DNA of 50,923 bases from a virus. Below the pieces are notes generated by a model. The model ran no database searches and was not told where the DNA came from. It saw only the letters and a program-made list of their open reading frames with translations. Each line of letters starts with the position of its first letter. Position 1 is the first letter of the stretch. Both the position numbers and the translations under genes were made by a program. Below, piece by piece: positions 1 through 5,259 of the stretch. Where the stretch lies: the IMG/VR virus record IMGVR_UViG_3300023181_000011, positions 1 to 50,923 of that record; one strand, written 5' to 3'.

Positions 1-127
1 ACAAAACGCTTGATCTTCCTCGATCATTAGGATTTCAAACGTTGCCTGCTTTTCACTGCCGTGGGTGTTGTTGTAGTACTTATCACCAACTTGAGGCTGT
101 TGCAACTTCTTGATCTCGGCCTTTGCG
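1..127. repeat. terminal overlap copy 1 (circular contig)
   Basis: These 127 bases are repeated exactly in direct orientation at 50797-50923. The length equals a common maximum assembler k-mer, and one reading frame runs cleanly across the join, so I read it as a circular-assembly overlap and not a proven biological terminal repeat. A genuine short direct terminal repeat cannot be excluded from sequence alone. Confidence 0.9.
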
Positions 128-393
128 GCGTCGATGATAGATTGAGCTTCCGCGATGGCCGCAGTCTTCTGGGCGATCAGGTCGTCGACTGATTCAACGA
201 GGAAATCGAAGTCTTCGGGGTTGTAACCACCGTCCATTTGCCTTTGAGGCTTGTCCCAGATAATGGTGATCCATTGATCTTTGGTGTACCTTTCCCCTAC
301 AGTGCCTTTGTCTCCTGGATTAGCGGAAGTCGCCGCACCCGTAAAGCCTTTTACGTTGGCAACCACACGGTCGCCGGGTTTAAACTTTGACAT
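1..393 (-). CDS. SH3-like/coiled-coil hypothetical protein (5' part, crosses contig ends)
   Basis: The gene starts with ATG at 393, preceded by a strong GGAGG ribosome site, and stays open to base 1. Joined to 50796-50713 it gives 158 residues. The first ~65 residues look like a small beta-barrel (GDRV and GDKGTV turns), residues ~75-100 form an Ala/Glu/Lys-rich helix, and the C-terminal part begins VGDKY. That C-terminal part resembles the end of the 114-residue protein at 520-864 and the middle of the one at 49750-50085. No function is recognised. It overlaps the upstream small gene by 14 bases in the leftward early arm. Confidence 0.85.
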   Translation of the reverse strand, partial: MSKFKPGDRVVANVKGFTGAATSANPGDKGTVGERYTKDQWITIIWDKPQRQMDGGYNPEDFDFLVESVDDLIAQKTAAIAEAQSIIDAAKAEIKKLQQPQVGDKYYNNTHGSEKQATFEILMIEEDQAFC

Positions 394-523
394 CGGTATG
401 CCTCCGGAGCCACTTCACGAAGTGCTCATTGGTTAAATGTTGTTGCCACTCACGCTCGGTGAGCTGGTCAGATTGACGACAGGCCCAGATCAGATCGTAG
501 CGGTTGCTGATGCGTCTGGTCAC
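380..523 (-). CDS. 47-residue hypothetical protein
   Basis: A GTG start shares GTGA with the stop of the upstream gene (TGA 522-520). The frame stays open to TAA at 380 inside the next gene. The product is charged and contains three Trp residues (near IWAC, REWQ and KWLRR). Support is the coupled start and the lack of any other gene in the gap 394-519. No known domain is recognised. Confidence 0.5.
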   Translation of the reverse strand: MTRRISNRYDLIWACRQSDQLTEREWQQHLTNEHFVKWLRRHTDVKV

Positions 524-864
524 GAAGCGCTTCGATATGTGCAACGTTCAAAGAACGTATTAATATCCACCCGCCTTGGCGTTTTGCTGGCTTCCAAGAA
601 GATGATATGTGTTTCATCAACGTAGACGACGGTAACAGTATTCTTGCCGCCGTAATGTGTCTCCCAAGCCCACTTAGAGCCGATTTCGAGCTTTTCACGG
701 GCCAACAGCTTTTCAAGTCTGCTAACTTCAGCTTTCAAGCCTGCCACAACCAACCTATTTTGGTCGTACGCCTTTTTGGATTCACGGGCTGCGTCGTTCG
801 CAGGGGTGAGTTTGGCTTTAACGTCGGCCAAGTCTTGACGATGTTGATCGTTCGGGTTAAGCAA
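520..864 (-). CDS. coiled-coil hypothetical protein, 114 aa
   Basis: I chose the TTG start at 864 because GGAGGG lies four bases upstream and it overlaps the upstream stop (859-857); no in-frame ATG exists nearby. Residues ~8-65 are a strongly charged predicted coiled coil (QDLADVKAKL, EVSRLEKLL). Residues ~66-112 form a compact beta domain beginning IGSKW that resembles the C-terminal domain of the contig-spanning protein at 1-393. It is probably an early accessory protein. Function is unknown. Confidence 0.75.
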   Translation of the reverse strand: MLNPNDQHRQDLADVKAKLTPANDAARESKKAYDQNRLVVAGLKAEVSRLEKLLAREKLEIGSKWAWETHYGGKNTVTVVYVDETHIIFLEASKTPRRVDINTFFERCTYRSAS

Positions 865-1045
865 GGCACCCTCCGCGCATCCCGTGCACGCTGAGGTGCT
901 TCAGGGTTGCCTTACAGGCGTCAGCCTCGCCTTCACGCACCTTGGTCATGCGCTTGCCGTCCTTGACGTACTCAGCGCGGCTTGGGGCCGGAACAGTGAC
1001 CGTCTTGCCGGTGGAACGGTCGGTAACAGTGAAACGAATGGACAT
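857..1045 (-). CDS. 62-residue hypothetical protein
   Basis: The ATG at 1045 lies within one copy of the CGATCTATCAT motif, with AAGG about nine bases upstream. The product begins MSIRFTVTDRSTGK, is basic (KDGKRMTKVREGE), and has no recognised family. It overlaps the next gene by 8 bases. It is the first gene downstream of the tRNA-Leu and the two possible micro-genes at 1234-1407. Confidence 0.7.
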   Translation of the reverse strand: MSIRFTVTDRSTGKTVTVPAPSRAEYVKDGKRMTKVREGEADACKATLKHLSVHGMRGGCLA

Positions 1046-1233
1046 GATAGATCGCCTTATTCTGATTAACTACGAACGGAATGTGCGTAGGGTAGAGGGC
1101 CTGCTGTTCAGGGGTGCGTATTGCCACTGTCGCAGTCGGGTTTGCCTGTGAGGCCCTCAACGCTAAGCACACGAAAGGGGCCAGCCATTACAGCCAGCCC
1201 CCATGTGTTAGGCGCGTATTTAGACGCGCTAAA

Positions 1234-1299
1234 TCATAACCAATCTCCCTCACTCGGGTTATACGCCATTACCATCGGGCGGGGCAGTTTACGGAGCAT
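1234..1299 (-). CDS. possible 21-residue peptide
   Basis: An ATG at 1299 follows an ideal ribosome site (AAGGAG, seven bases spacing) and the frame runs MLRKLPRP to a TGA at 1234. It lies in the 400-base stretch between the tRNA and the 62-residue gene, which otherwise holds hairpins such as GCGCGT/ACGCGC near 1212-1229. The strong ribosome site is the only support; it may instead be part of a noncoding transcript. Confidence 0.35.
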   Translation of the reverse strand: MLRKLPRPMVMAYNPSEGDWL

Positions 1300-1338
1300 T
1301 GCCCAGCTCCTTCTCTCTGTGTGTTTATGGCCGGTTAT

Positions 1339-1407
1339 TCACGCATACCGGGAAACGTATAGCCCATGTGCAATGGGCCTCGTACATTCGTATAGGATGA
1401 GTTTCAT
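1339..1407 (-). CDS. possible 22-residue peptide
   Basis: An ATG at 1407 is preceded by AAAGGATAAG, a good ribosome site, just downstream of the tRNA. The frame (MKLILYECTRP...) ends with TGA at 1339. No homology is recognised. It would be co-transcribed with the tRNA from the promoter at 1566-1593 if the hairpin at 1422-1444 does not stop transcription. Confidence 0.35.
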   Translation of the reverse strand: MKLILYECTRPIAHGLYVSRYA

Positions 1408-1421
1408 ATCTTATCCTTTAG

Positions 1422-1444
1422 GCAGGAGGAACGCTCCGTCCTGC
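1422..1444 (-). terminator. hairpin just after tRNA-Leu
   Basis: GCAGGA at 1422-1427 pairs with TCCTGC at 1439-1444, with an inner GGA/TCC pairing. The hairpin starts seven bases beyond the CCA end of the tRNA in the direction of transcription. There is no U-run, so it is more likely an RNA processing or pausing structure than a full terminator. Confidence 0.45.
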
Positions 1445-1450
1445 AATGGT

Positions 1451-1534
1451 TGGTGAGAGCACGGGGGATCGAACCCCGAAGGACTAGCCAGCAGATTTTA
1501 AGTCTGCCGCGTTTACCAGTTTCGCCATGCTCTC
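1451..1534 (-). tRNA. tRNA-Leu (anticodon UAA), CCA encoded
   Basis: The 84-base minus-strand sequence folds as a tRNA. The acceptor arm GAGAGCA pairs with TGCTCTC. The anticodon stem GCAGA/TCTGC encloses CTTAAAA, giving anticodon UAA. The T-arm is CGGGG-TTCGATC-CCCCG, and there is a 12-base variable arm and an encoded 3' ACCA. The D-arm GCGAAACTGGTAAACGC and the variable arm fit the leucine class. It reads UUA, a codon expected to be rare in a genome of this composition. It has its own sigma70 promoter about 30 bases upstream. Confidence 0.92.
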
Positions 1535-1565
1535 ATAGAGGTGTATTTACCCTTGGTGAAAGAAG

Positions 1566-1593
1566 ATTATATCACAGATTTGTGATTTGTCAA
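1566..1593 (-). promoter_or_regulatory. sigma70 promoter for tRNA-Leu
   Basis: On the minus strand the -35 box TTGACA (1593-1588) and the -10 box TATAAT (1571-1566) both match consensus, with a 16-base spacer. The predicted transcript starts near 1560, about 25 bases before the tRNA. The -35 box abuts the stop codon of the 39-residue gene at 1598. Confidence 0.85.
1571..1586. promoter_or_regulatory. palindrome inside the tRNA promoter spacer
   Basis: ATCACA-GATT-TGTGAT is a perfect 6+6 inverted repeat that fills the spacer of the promoter at 1566-1593. Its placement is typical of an operator for a dimeric DNA-binding protein. The protein that would bind it is not known and could be host-encoded. 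Confidence 0.5.
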
Positions 1594-1597
1594 CCCC

Positions 1598-1717
1598 TTA
1601 TGTGAGGAAACGCCACAAATCACGGACGATGATGGCCCACATAAGCAGGAAAGGGGTTCCGCCAAGGGCGGCTAAGACACCCCAGCACACCTTTTCAAAC
1701 GTGCTGAAACTGTTCAT
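1598..1717 (-). CDS. 39-residue membrane peptide
   Basis: The ATG at 1717 shares ATGA with the stop of the lipoprotein gene, so it is translationally coupled. The product (MNSFSTFEKV...) has one hydrophobic segment at residues ~11-30 (WGVLAALGGTPFLLMWAII) flanked by charged ends, consistent with one inner-membrane helix. With the lipoprotein upstream it may be an early envelope-acting pair (for example exclusion or anti-receptor), which is inference. Confidence 0.6.
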   Translation of the reverse strand: MNSFSTFEKVCWGVLAALGGTPFLLMWAIIVRDLWRFLT

Positions 1718-1968
1718 CCCGGGGCTCCCCCACACAGTTGATGAAAGCCGTCAGGCGACGTACGGGGCATCATCCCGTATTCGCTGTTCATGTACGGCAC
1801 GAAGTACTGACAGCCAGTGTCCCCATCGACCCAGATATACAGGCCACGGGGCGCAAGCTCTTCCTTCTGAGCCGCTTCAGTGCGGGCAGACACCTCTTGG
1901 GCCGTAGGAGGCGCACAGGAGGCCAGCAAAGCAGCACAGACAGCTGCCAGCACGATGCCCCGCTTCAT
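1714..1968 (-). CDS. small lipoprotein, 84 aa
   Basis: Residues 1-18 form a lipoprotein signal ending in LLASC, so the mature protein would be lipidated at Cys18. The remaining ~66 residues include three more Cys and aromatic stretches (GLYIWVDG, CQYFVPYMNSEYG). The ATG overlaps the upstream stop as ATGA. Phage lipoproteins in early regions often block superinfection, but nothing here proves that role. Confidence 0.75.
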   Translation of the reverse strand: MKRGIVLAAVCAALLASCAPPTAQEVSARTEAAQKEELAPRGLYIWVDGDTGCQYFVPYMNSEYGMMPRTSPDGFHQLCGGAPG

Positions 1969-2126
1969 GCCGCTTGAGCCTGAAGCAGCTGTGCGATCTC
2001 GCCACGCGACAGCTGATTGATGACCATGCCACGGAAGGCGTTCGGGTTGCTGTGGCTGAACCAGTGCTTGCCGTCACGCAGCACCACGTATAGACGGCCT
2101 TGCTTAAAGGCCTTGAGTTCACGCAT
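1965..2126 (-). CDS. 53-residue hypothetical protein
   Basis: The ATG at 2126 has GGAGA eight bases upstream and gives MRELKAFKQGRLYVVL. A longer start at 2165 would fall inside the CGATCTATCAT motif and is less likely. The protein (YVVLRDGKHWFSHSN) looks like a small alpha/beta fold. It is coupled to the lipoprotein gene by ATGA. Function is unknown. Confidence 0.65.
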   Translation of the reverse strand: MRELKAFKQGRLYVVLRDGKHWFSHSNPNAFRGMVINQLSRGEIAQLLQAQAA

Positions 2127-2180
2127 AGTCACTTCTCCTGAAAAGAGGGGCGTAAGGCGGGCCATGATAGATCGCCTAAT

Positions 2181-2212
2181 AAAAAATGATCAGCCTTTTT
2201 AAGCCATGCTGA
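2181..2212 (-). terminator. weak leftward terminator
   Basis: On the minus strand TCAGC (2212-2208) pairs with GCTGA (2194-2190), followed by TCA and six T residues. The stem is only five pairs with a 13-base loop, so termination would be partial. It lies between the 213-residue gene and the motif copy at 2164. Confidence 0.4.
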
Positions 2213-2279
2213 GGGCTAGGTGTGAGGTCCGGTTACCTTTCTCACTCAAGGCACCCTTATGTGCCTACGTGCGCCAGTC

Positions 2280-2921
2280 CTAGGCGGCGCGTCGTGCCTT
2301 CGCTTCGTCGCTGTTCAGGCCCAGTTCACGAGCCCGCCTTGCAGCGAACGCATTGATCTCAGTGGCCAGCACACGAAGTGCCGTCTCGTCGTCGTTCAGG
2401 TCGCCATTCTCGACGGCCTTGTCGATGGCCTTGGTGAACGAGCCGACACGGGCCAGAATGGTGGCCACGTCGAACGGATTGTTCTTCTCGCGGCGGTTCT
2501 TCTCCGACGCCAGTTCATAGAACGGTTCGGCGGTCGCAGCTTCGACGTTGTATTCGGTGTACGTCTTGGCCGTCGTCGGAAGCTGGCCCATGACACCGTC
2601 ACCGTTGACACGGATCGGGCTAAACTTGGCGGCCCATTCGAGCAGCGCAAGGCGGCGCGACTGAACGCCCTTGCCGAACACGACGCCGCCAGCCGTCTTG
2701 CAGTTGCCGACGAGTTGAGCGAACAAGGTGTAGTCGCCGAACGTGGCGGCGTGCGTCAGGCACTCGACGGCGATATTGTGGACCGTGATGTCGAATGAGC
2801 CGTCAGCGGTAATGAGGCTGACGATGTCTTTGACGAGGTCATCGCGGGTACGTTCCACGACAGGCACGACAACGAGGGCCGTCGATTCGCCGACAGCCGG
2901 TTTGTTTTTCTTGGAAGCCAT
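2280..2921 (-). CDS. hypothetical protein, 213 aa
   Basis: The largest gene of the left end. I chose the ATG at 2921 (MASKKNKPAV) because GAAAGAG lies about six bases upstream; the longer frame to 2981 has no ribosome site. The protein is mostly helical, with basic ends and an FGDYTLFAQLV segment in the middle. No catalytic motif or family is recognised. Its position at the front of the early arm, with a motif copy and a large hairpin upstream, suggests an early host-interaction or DNA-binding protein, but that is a guess. Confidence 0.8.
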   Translation of the reverse strand: MASKKNKPAVGESTALVVVPVVERTRDDLVKDIVSLITADGSFDITVHNIAVECLTHAATFGDYTLFAQLVGNCKTAGGVVFGKGVQSRRLALLEWAAKFSPIRVNGDGVMGQLPTTAKTYTEYNVEAATAEPFYELASEKNRREKNNPFDVATILARVGSFTKAIDKAVENGDLNDDETALRVLATEINAFAARRARELGLNSDEAKARRAA

Positions 2922-3416
2922 TGTGTGATCTCTTTCACATAAGATAGAAAAGCCTGACGGAAGTGTCAGGGTTGAGACCACAAAGGCGAATGAATGGCTG
3001 CTATTGTCCGTTTGATGGGGCGTAAGGCAGGTGATGATAGATCGCCCTTATGGGCTCAACACTGACACTTGTGACACCGGCCTAACGCCAGCATGTCACT
3101 TGTCAGTGTCCCCTAGGTTAATGACACACACGTCAACCGTCACAACGGCATCACTAGGGGTTTGCGTTTGTGGCGGAGCGTCAGGCATCCACAAGGCACA
3201 GTGCTAGTGTGCGCTAGTGGTGACGGTTAAGCCAATCCCCTTTGGCAAGGGGGCGACTGCAACGAAGGGCCAAGCCCGTTCCGCTTCCCATGGTGGACGC
3301 CACACTTGGCTTTGTCCGGGGTTACGTACTTGAGCCGCTTAGGGCCTTCGCCAGTCTGACGTCGGGGAAGGGTTCAAGAACGCCCTTGCTTGCCGCCGTC
3401 GAGATTGAAAGCGCAA
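2922..3416. other. structured noncoding stretch
   Basis: I see no convincing gene here in any frame. The stretch holds one motif copy (3034-3044), a long hairpin (3059-3109), a CCCCTT-TGGC-AAGGGG hairpin near 3238-3253, a GCCC-ATAA-GGGC palindrome near 3045-3056, and the short repeat GCTAGTG near 3203-3220. It may encode a structured RNA or hold protein-binding sites. Confidence 0.5.
3059..3109. repeat. long interrupted hairpin
   Basis: ACACTGACA (3059-3067) pairs with TGTCAGTGT (3101-3109), and inside it GTGACA pairs with TGTCAC around a 17-base loop. This gives a 15-pair stem with a small bulge. No U-run follows on either strand. It sits 15 bases upstream (in leftward terms) of a CGATCTATCAT copy, suggesting a processing or regulatory structure. 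Confidence 0.65.
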
Positions 3417-3455
3417 AAGGGGGCGCATTGGTTGCACCCCCTTCGCATCTTTTTT
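3417..3455. terminator. hairpin after the 137-residue gene
   Basis: AAGGGGG (3417-3423) pairs with CCCCCTT (3437-3443), with inner GCA/TGC pairing. Leftward, the stem is followed by a short T-run (TTTT including the stem end). Rightward, six T residues lie seven bases downstream. It begins about ten bases after the stop of the 3454-3867 gene, so it probably ends that leftward unit partly. Confidence 0.5.
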
Positions 3456-3867
3456 ATTTATCGTTTAGATTCAGCGTCTTCCAACGCCCTTTTCCCTTCC
3501 GTTTCTTCACCGTCTCATGGGTCATGGCGTCAGTCCGATCACCGTCTAGGGCGAAGCGCTTAGAGGCTGACCCAGTGACACGATGATAGATCGAAGGGGC
3601 CAGCTTGCCCCCATCGCCCTCCATGCGTCCCACAAGGCCCTTTGGAGAGCCGTAACCGCGAGGCCCTTGGAAGCCGACGCCGTAGCTTCCCCCTTTGAGC
3701 CGTTCCCGACTGCACCCGCCACGATTGGAGACGGGACCGAAAGGAACAGGCTTGTCGCTTGACTGCACCGACTTGAGGTTAGCCAAGACGATTGCGTTAG
3801 TCCGTTGTTGGACTGCCTTGCCAATGCGCTTGTGCAGCTTAGTCCGTTGTCTGGATGACTGAGCCAT
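3454..3867 (-). CDS. basic hypothetical protein, 137 aa
   Basis: The ATG at 3867 overlaps the stop of the 31-residue gene as TAATG. The product is rich in Lys/Arg and Gly (KRIGKAVQQR, VKKRKGKGRWK), consistent with nucleic-acid or ribosome binding. One CGATCTATCAT copy is inside it and encodes SIYHR. No family is recognised. Confidence 0.65.
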   Translation of the reverse strand: MAQSSRQRTKLHKRIGKAVQQRTNAIVLANLKSVQSSDKPVPFGPVSNRGGCSRERLKGGSYGVGFQGPRGYGSPKGLVGRMEGDGGKLAPSIYHRVTGSASKRFALDGDRTDAMTHETVKKRKGKGRWKTLNLNDK

Positions 3868-3962
3868 TACAGAACGCCCGTGAAGACGGCGACGGCTGAG
3901 ACAGCATAGGCAACGCCAAAGGCGAAGCTGTACTTGACGATACGCCAATCATTCTTAGTCAT
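3867..3962 (-). CDS. 31-residue membrane peptide
   Basis: The ATG at 3962 follows GTAAGGATATACACA, with AAGGA eight bases upstream. The product MTKNDWRIVKY... has a hydrophobic C-terminal half (FAFGVAYAVSAVAVFTGVL), which is one predicted membrane helix. Its stop overlaps the next start as TAATG. The function is not known; it is one of several very short membrane peptides in this arm. Confidence 0.6.
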   Translation of the reverse strand: MTKNDWRIVKYSFAFGVAYAVSAVAVFTGVL

Positions 3963-4057
3963 TGTGTATATCCTTACACAGTATGAAACAGACACCTTGT
4001 GGTGACTGTTAGAGCTAGACGCTCTCTAAAGGCGTGACGGTGAAAGATGATAGATCG

Positions 4058-4135
4058 TTAGTCGTTGATGTTGAGGGCTGAACCGATAAACAGTGCGATG
4101 ACTGTTAGGCCAGCGACATAACTGAACAGTTGCAT
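4058..4135 (-). CDS. 25-residue membrane peptide
   Basis: The ATG at 4135 overlaps the upstream stop as TAATG. The product MQLFSYVAGLTVIALFIGSALNIND is almost wholly one hydrophobic helix with a short polar end. A CGATCTATCAT copy begins directly after its stop codon. The support is coupling, membrane character and position. Confidence 0.55.
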   Translation of the reverse strand: MQLFSYVAGLTVIALFIGSALNIND

Positions 4136-4332
4136 TAGCATTTGTTGAGCGCCTTAGCCCATGTCTGAGCGGTTAGTAGAACGTCGTCTTTATCGTTGCC
4201 GTAATATGCAACGTCTTCCTGCCTCGCCTTGCTTAAGGTTGGGTCGGTTAGTCTGTATTCATTCCATTCTGGAAGCCATTTGACCGCAAGGCCAAGGGCT
4301 TTAACTTGTGTTGTCAGTTGTTGGTTAGTCAT
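4135..4332 (-). CDS. 65-residue hypothetical protein, first gene of the leftward arm
   Basis: I chose the ATG at 4332 (MTNQQLTTQV) because AAGGGA lies six bases upstream; the ATG at 4353 has no such site. The product contains WLPEWNEYRLTDPTL and a helical end. It is the first gene transcribed leftward from the control region, where phages usually place host-takeover proteins. No family is recognised. Confidence 0.65.
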   Translation of the reverse strand: MTNQQLTTQVKALGLAVKWLPEWNEYRLTDPTLSKARQEDVAYYGNDKDDVLLTAQTWAKALNKC

Positions 4333-4810
4333 GTGTTGTCCCTTAGCTGTCACGCCTTGAGGGAACGTCTAGTGTTGTTGAGTAGAGGCTTTAACAACGC
4401 ACCTTGTGCCTTGCCGCCTATACCATAACTCACAATGTCAAAGACCAATGAACCGCCGTCCGACGCTTCGATTGACCCATGATGCCCGATGATAGATCGC
4501 TTGTGTGTGAATCTTTTGTGACAATCCTTATCGACTAACGATAAACATTTATTGATTACCAATGCGATGCTTGACTGTTGATGTCAGGCTTACCTTACAC
4601 ACCTGTTGCGTGTAGGTGTTACAATGTAGCATATGTGAATGGAATGAATGGGTTGGTTGTGCCCATGGTGTACAGTGTGCGTGTTTGACTACTCCAACGC
4701 CTCTGGCTGTACTGACATTACTATGGCCATGAACATGAGCCCACAGTGTATCCAACCCCGCCTATAGTTGACATTACTTGTAACACCACCATGATTACTT
4801 GAAAGTACTT

Positions 4811-4835
4811 GGGGGCACCCGGGGGGCTCGGGGGG
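4811..4835 (+). other. G-run cluster
   Basis: Three runs of five to six G residues (4811-4815, 4821-4826, 4830-4835) fall within 25 bases, and C-runs follow near 4855-4861 and 4881-4885. This could form a G-quadruplex or a strong duplex. It is compositionally unlike the surrounding DNA. Confidence 0.6.
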
Positions 4836-4976
4836 TTCCTTGTTGTGCATATCACACCCCCACATTTTCTCAGAGAAATTCCCCCGATGTTTCCAACCCA
4901 ATGTAAAGCATACCTGACATCTGTGCCCACTTTGGGCCATACCATAACTAATTTAGACCCCTATGTACGATTTTAC

Positions 4977-5005
4977 TTGACATCTACTTTAGAATATGTT
5001 ATAAT
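4977..5005 (+). promoter_or_regulatory. consensus sigma70 promoter of the late arm
   Basis: TTGACA (4977-4982), a 17-base spacer and TATAAT (5000-5005) match the sigma70 consensus perfectly. The transcript would start near 5012, leaving a ~250-base leader before the tail-fibre gene. A promoter this strong reading all virion genes implies use of host RNA polymerase and some other means of delaying late expression. Confidence 0.9.
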
Positions 5006-5009
5006 ATAG

Positions 5010-5056
5010 TTGTTATCAAGTCACCTACAATAAGAGCAACAGTAAACTGATAACAA
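5010..5056 (+). repeat. inverted repeat at the late transcript start
   Basis: TTGTTATCA (5010-5018) and TGATAACAA (5048-5056) form a perfect nine-base inverted repeat that begins at the predicted +1. It could be an mRNA 5'-end stem-loop or a pair of operator half-sites controlling the late promoter. Confidence 0.55.
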
Positions 5057-5259
5057 TTAACACTGTTAACCTGTTAGTTGATCAATTATCTTTTGTCTAT
5101 TAATTATCAGTCTTCTTACTGAAACAGTTTGCTTAGTAAGACCTGCAAGTGTAAGACACCAAGTGTAATCTCTTTAAGGGAAGTTCCCCTCTTTTTTGTC
5201 TCCCAGCTTTAACCGGCTTCGGTGATGGACCCAATTTTAAAAAGAAGGGATTTCTGTGA

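Larger units (their letters stand above)
1044..4499 (-). promoter_or_regulatory. six copies of CGATCTATCAT (leftward arm)
   Basis: The 11-mer CGATCTATCAT on the minus strand occurs at 1044-1054, 2164-2174, 3034-3044, 3583-3593, 4047-4057 and 4489-4499. Four copies are in gaps or at gene starts; the copy at 3583 is inside a coding region and the 1044 copy contains a start codon. Copies two and three also share GCCTTACGCCCC downstream, and the first three are preceded by TAAGG or TTAGG. All face the same way as the transcription unit. The role is unknown: it could be a promoter element, a regulator site or an RNA processing site. TATCAT resembles a -10 box, but no -35 lies at proper spacing. 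Confidence 0.7.
4333..5259. promoter_or_regulatory. divergent control region
   Basis: This 927-base gap separates the two arms. It holds one motif copy (4489-4499), the consensus rightward promoter at 4977-5005, and weaker rightward boxes (TTGACA at 4768 with CATGAT 16 bases on; TTGACT at 4685 with TGTACT 17 bases on). Possible leftward extended -10 boxes are TGGTATAGG near 4419-4427 and TGGTATGGC near 4937-4945. It also holds a G-run cluster, an AT-rich stretch (~5000-5150) and a short AGGG/CCCT hairpin with a T-run at 5177-5197 in the late leader. The ORFs across it have no ribosome sites or protein-like composition. It could also hold a replication origin. Confidence 0.65.

Noticed and set aside
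1-127. Biological direct terminal repeat
   Set aside because: The 127-base length fits an assembler overlap and a gene reads across the join; coverage data would be needed to claim a true repeat.
972-1172. Minus-strand frame of 66 residues before the 62-residue gene
   Set aside because: It needs a GTG start without a ribosome site and overlaps the better-supported gene at 857-1045 by 74 bases.
3242-3586. Plus-strand 114-residue frame
   Set aside because: It opposes all neighbouring transcription, runs through a hairpin and overlaps a coupled gene on the other strand.
1044-4499. CGATCTATCAT as an ordinary sigma70 -10 box (TATCAT)
   Set aside because: I checked all six copies for a -35 box 16-18 bases upstream and found none resembling TTGACA.
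4350-5009. Frames on both strands in the divergent control region
   Set aside because: They lack ribosome sites, have Cys/His/Pro-rich unprotein-like content and cross promoter elements; the one at 4350-4562 runs through the motif copy.
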